DNA of 16,551 nt from Methanospirillum sp. (lineage in GTDB: Archaea > Halobacteriota > Methanomicrobia > Methanomicrobiales > Methanospirillaceae). Below are positions 14,622 through 16,551 of this stretch, in pieces. Location: assembly GCA_028695895.1 (NCBI GenBank), contig JAQVIE010000010.1, positions 1 through 16,551 of the forward strand, in the 5' to 3' direction. A program made the position numbers and the translations under genes. The notes below the pieces were generated by a model. It ran no database searches, had not been told where the DNA came from, and worked only from the letters and a program-made list of their open reading frames with translations. Each line of letters begins with the position of its first letter. Within the stretch, counting starts at the first letter, position 1.

Positions 14622-15371
14622 TTAAATAGTTGATTCATCACCAGGCTGCATCACAGGGTTTTCCTCAGCAGAGTTACTGACGATATTTTCTTTTTGTTCA
14701 TCAAAATTAAGAGTCCAGTCCACTTCTGGCATTTCAAGAAGCATATCCTCAGTCTCTTCTATGAGATTACCACTTAGCTTCTTTCCAGTGAATTGTCCCC
14801 ATGTTCCATCAGAGTAGGAATAAATCCCTTCAAGTTCTGTAGAATTAAGGAATGTAATAACCATCACTCCAGCTGAATATGGGGGCTGATATGTTGGTTC
14901 TTCCCACCAGATACCATCCATGAGTGGCAATGTTTCATTGGAATAACTGAAATTACCCTGAATGTATCCCTGGTATTCACCATTCATGTAAGAGCCACGA
15001 ATGATGTCATCTCCAGTCAGTTTAAGGTTCATCTCTCCAAGAAGATTTGTATCCCAGACACCGGTTACATCTTCAATCTGCGTTTCATTTGCCCAGAAAC
15101 TCCAACTGCCATAATTCCAGGATGAAAAGGAATTGTAGTAGTCGCCTCCCCAGCCTCTGCCCCATGGGTAACCTCCTCCATATGAAGTGCTCGATTGCTG
15201 ACTATAGCTCTGAGAGCTTCCACACTGTGTTCCAAACCATGGATCCCATGCGCATCCTGATGATGACTGATATTGAGAAGAAAAGCTGGATGAGTACCAG
15301 GCTGATCCTGTCGCAACCAGAGAGAGAATCATGATACACACAATTACCATGAATACGGCAAACCGCTTCAT
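14622..15371 (-). CDS. Secreted Ser/Tyr/Gly/Trp-rich protein with G-x-W beta domain
   Basis: A 249-residue exported protein of unknown function. Residues 1-24 are a classical signal peptide with a long hydrophobic core and an ATGSA cleavage site. Residues 25-94 are low complexity, rich in Ser, Tyr, Gly, Gln and Trp, with two Cys (40 and 50) that could form a disulfide. Residues about 100-198 are an all-beta domain with repeating short strands: GVWDTN, MNLKLTG, IIRGSYM, GYIQG, MDGIWWEE, ELEGIYSYSDGTWGQFTGKK. I associate this lipocalin-like pattern of alternating G-x-W/Y with secreted proteins in methanogens. The last 50 residues are acidic. A TATA box 24 bases before ATG 15371 and no ribosome-binding site suggest a leaderless mRNA. 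It lies downstream of a beta-helix-TPR surface-protein gene, so a cell-surface role is likely but unproven. Confidence 0.75.
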   Translation of the reverse strand: MKRFAVFMVIVCIMILSLVATGSAWYSSSFSSQYQSSSGCAWDPWFGTQCGSSQSYSQQSSTSYGGGYPWGRGWGGDYYNSFSSWNYGSWSFWANETQIEDVTGVWDTNLLGEMNLKLTGDDIIRGSYMNGEYQGYIQGNFSYSNETLPLMDGIWWEEPTYQPPYSAGVMVITFLNSTELEGIYSYSDGTWGQFTGKKLSGNLIEETEDMLLEMPEVDWTLNFDEQKENIVSNSAEENPVMQPGDESTI

Positions 15372-15390
15372 ATGTAAAAATCAGTACTTC

Positions 15391-15400
15391 TTATAAAAAA
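15391..15400 (-). promoter_or_regulatory. TATA box of the secreted-protein gene, also a T-tract
   Basis: TTTTTTATAA on the minus strand is centred 24 bases before ATG 15371, placing transcription start at or beside the ATG. The T6 at its start is also about 20 bases after the stop of the upstream beta-helix-TPR gene and could end that transcript. Confidence 0.45.
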
Positions 15401-15421
15401 GTATTGTGGTTTGCTGATCAA

Positions 15422-16551
15422 TTAAAAAGCATTGGCATAAGCATCTTCAGATTCTGATAATCGTCGCAATGCTTTGAGAACATCTCCCAGATTTTTCCAT
15501 GCTGATTTATATTTAGGATCCAGAATAACCGCTTTTTCTAATGAATCAATCGCTTCCAGATATTTTCCTGCTAGATATAGGGAATATCCTTTATTATTCA
15601 GGATAAATACATTTCCTGGATCTATTGAAATACCTTTGTCGTACATTTTCACAGCTTCTTCAAATTGTCCTGCGCGAGTAAGAATATTGGCTGCTTTATT
15701 CCAGGCATCAGTAAGTGAAGGGTTGATTTCTAATGCCTGACGATACAACTCCAGGGCAAGTTCAGGGTTTCCAGTTTTATCATAAGCAAAAGCTAGGTTA
15801 ACAAGGGAATGTGTATCCTGATCATCAAGAGAGATGGCTTTTTCAAAAAATGAAATCGATTCAGCATATTTTTGCTGATCAACCAAAAGAATATCTCCCG
15901 CTGTAGACCAGAGTTCTGGTTTTTCTTTATATATGGGCAGAATAGTATTCAGGGCCTGCATTGCTTTATCATAGAGCTTTAATTCCTTCAGACAGAGGGC
16001 CTTATCACGCCAGGCCTGGTAATTAGTCGGAGATAGTCCAATAGCATACTCATAAGCCTCAATAGCTCCTGAATAATCACTGGCACCCATCAGGATTTTT
16101 CCTCTGGTTACAAAATCTTCTGCAGTTTTTGGTTCAGGTAGTGGTCCTAATTCTGCCAGTATATCCGAAAAAACTGATTCTCCTGAGTACTTCAATGGAA
16201 ATTCATCAGCATTGCCCGAATAAATAATGAATGGAAGATCGCAGATACCATCATTATTCTGATCCTGGCAGATCTGTGAATGGCCTTTTCCATTCGGCTG
16301 TGACCAGACATTACCTCCTTTAACAAGGCCACCAATAATATTTGCTTCATCGGTCAGGGGATCATTCCACTTATAATTAGGTTTCCCCCCTTCCTGCACC
16401 CGGACATTCTGGAAATTTTCAAGATAATTATTCACAATTCGGTTAATCTGATCAGAACTTACGGTATTTGTAATAAGAATACCTTCTGCATAATTTGCAA
16501 TAATCCTGTTATCAGATATTAAATTATGTCCGGAAGGTTGAATCATGATAC
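15422..16551 (-). CDS. Beta-helix (NosD-like) plus TPR surface protein, 5' end outside the window
   Basis: This is the C-terminal 375 or so residues of a larger protein. The frame is open to the window edge, so the ATG at 16546 is probably internal. The first 120 residues resemble the end of a right-handed parallel beta-helix: short NxI repeats (GHNLISDNRI, EGILITNT, INRIVNNYLENF). These are followed by the typical methanogen closing segment GNVWSQPNGKGHS and an Asp/Asn-rich QDQNNDGICDLPF, possibly calcium-binding, ending DEFPL. Residues about 142-374 hold about seven TPR units, for example YSGAIEAYEYAIGLSPTNYQ. Beta-helix domains of this type are usually extracytoplasmic and bind or process polysaccharide. 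The TPRs suggest protein contact. The gene is upstream of, and on the same strand as, the secreted G-x-W protein. The missing N-terminus probably holds the signal peptide. Confidence 0.82.
   Translation of the reverse strand, partial: IMIQPSGHNLISDNRIIANYAEGILITNTVSSDQINRIVNNYLENFQNVRVQEGGKPNYKWNDPLTDEANIIGGLVKGGNVWSQPNGKGHSQICQDQNNDGICDLPFIIYSGNADEFPLKYSGESVFSDILAELGPLPEPKTAEDFVTRGKILMGASDYSGAIEAYEYAIGLSPTNYQAWRDKALCLKELKLYDKAMQALNTILPIYKEKPELWSTAGDILLVDQQKYAESISFFEKAISLDDQDTHSLVNLAFAYDKTGNPELALELYRQALEINPSLTDAWNKAANILTRAGQFEEAVKMYDKGISIDPGNVFILNNKGYSLYLAGKYLEAIDSLEKAVILDPKYKSAWKNLGDVLKALRRLSESEDAYANAF

Noticed and set aside
1..16551. CRISPR arrays, insertion sequences, tRNA genes, prophage genes
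   Set aside because: No regularly spaced repeats, transposase motifs, tRNA cloverleaf signature or phage-type genes were seen on either strand.

Overview
The window looks like chromosomal DNA from a methanogenic archaeon, most likely of the Methanomicrobiales (Methanospirillum-like). The order-level call rests on an archaeal-type RNase P RNA, an archaeal-style S-adenosylhomocysteinase homologue with a short C-terminal tail, a NosD/beta-helix-TPR surface protein and a G-x-W repeat secreted protein of the kind these methanogens carry, TATA-box promoters with several apparently leaderless starts, and AT-rich composition. The genus is inference. The DNA is dense: no gene-free stretch exceeds about 280 bases.

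Layout. 78-344 (+): small two-helix membrane protein. 352-4395 (-): an operon read in the order ParA-type ATPase, PAS-PAS-PAS-PAS-CheW adaptor, CheR methyltransferase. 4396-4676: divergent regulatory region. 4677-4979 (+): RNase P RNA, followed 44 bases later by a SagB-type nitroreductase (5024-5758). 5779-6579 (-): hisF. 6693-7919 (+): S-adenosyl(or S-inosyl)-homocysteine hydrolase. 7920-9884 (-) and 9941-11287 (-): a 13-TPR protein and an Rsm22-like methyltransferase. 11477-12446 (+): a stand-alone receiver protein and a stand-alone CheB methylesterase. 12449-14509 (-): a soluble poly-HAMP chemoreceptor. 14622-15371 (-): a secreted G-x-W protein. 15422-16551 (-): the C-terminal part of a beta-helix-TPR surface protein that runs off the window.

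The theme is chemotaxis. The window holds a receptor with no membrane segment, the methylation pair CheR and CheB, a CheY/CheB-type receiver, and a CheW fused to four PAS-like domains. The CheW fusion is translationally coupled to a ParA-type partitioning ATPase. No CheA, CheC or CheD is present, so the kinase must lie elsewhere. The best candidate for an undescribed system is an archaeal cytoplasmic chemosensory cluster positioned or segregated by a ParA ATPase, analogous to bacterial PpfA or ParC. The SAH-hydrolase homologue would clear the product of CheR and of other methyltransferases, including the Rsm22-like protein.

Two coding irregularities deserve attention. The ParA gene has no ATG, GTG or TTG between the upstream in-frame stop and its P-loop, so it either starts at ATT (4395) or carries a 1-base error in a GGGG run. 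CheB is split into separate receiver and esterase genes in different frames. All four convergent gene pairs in the window have only 0-20 bases between their stop codons.
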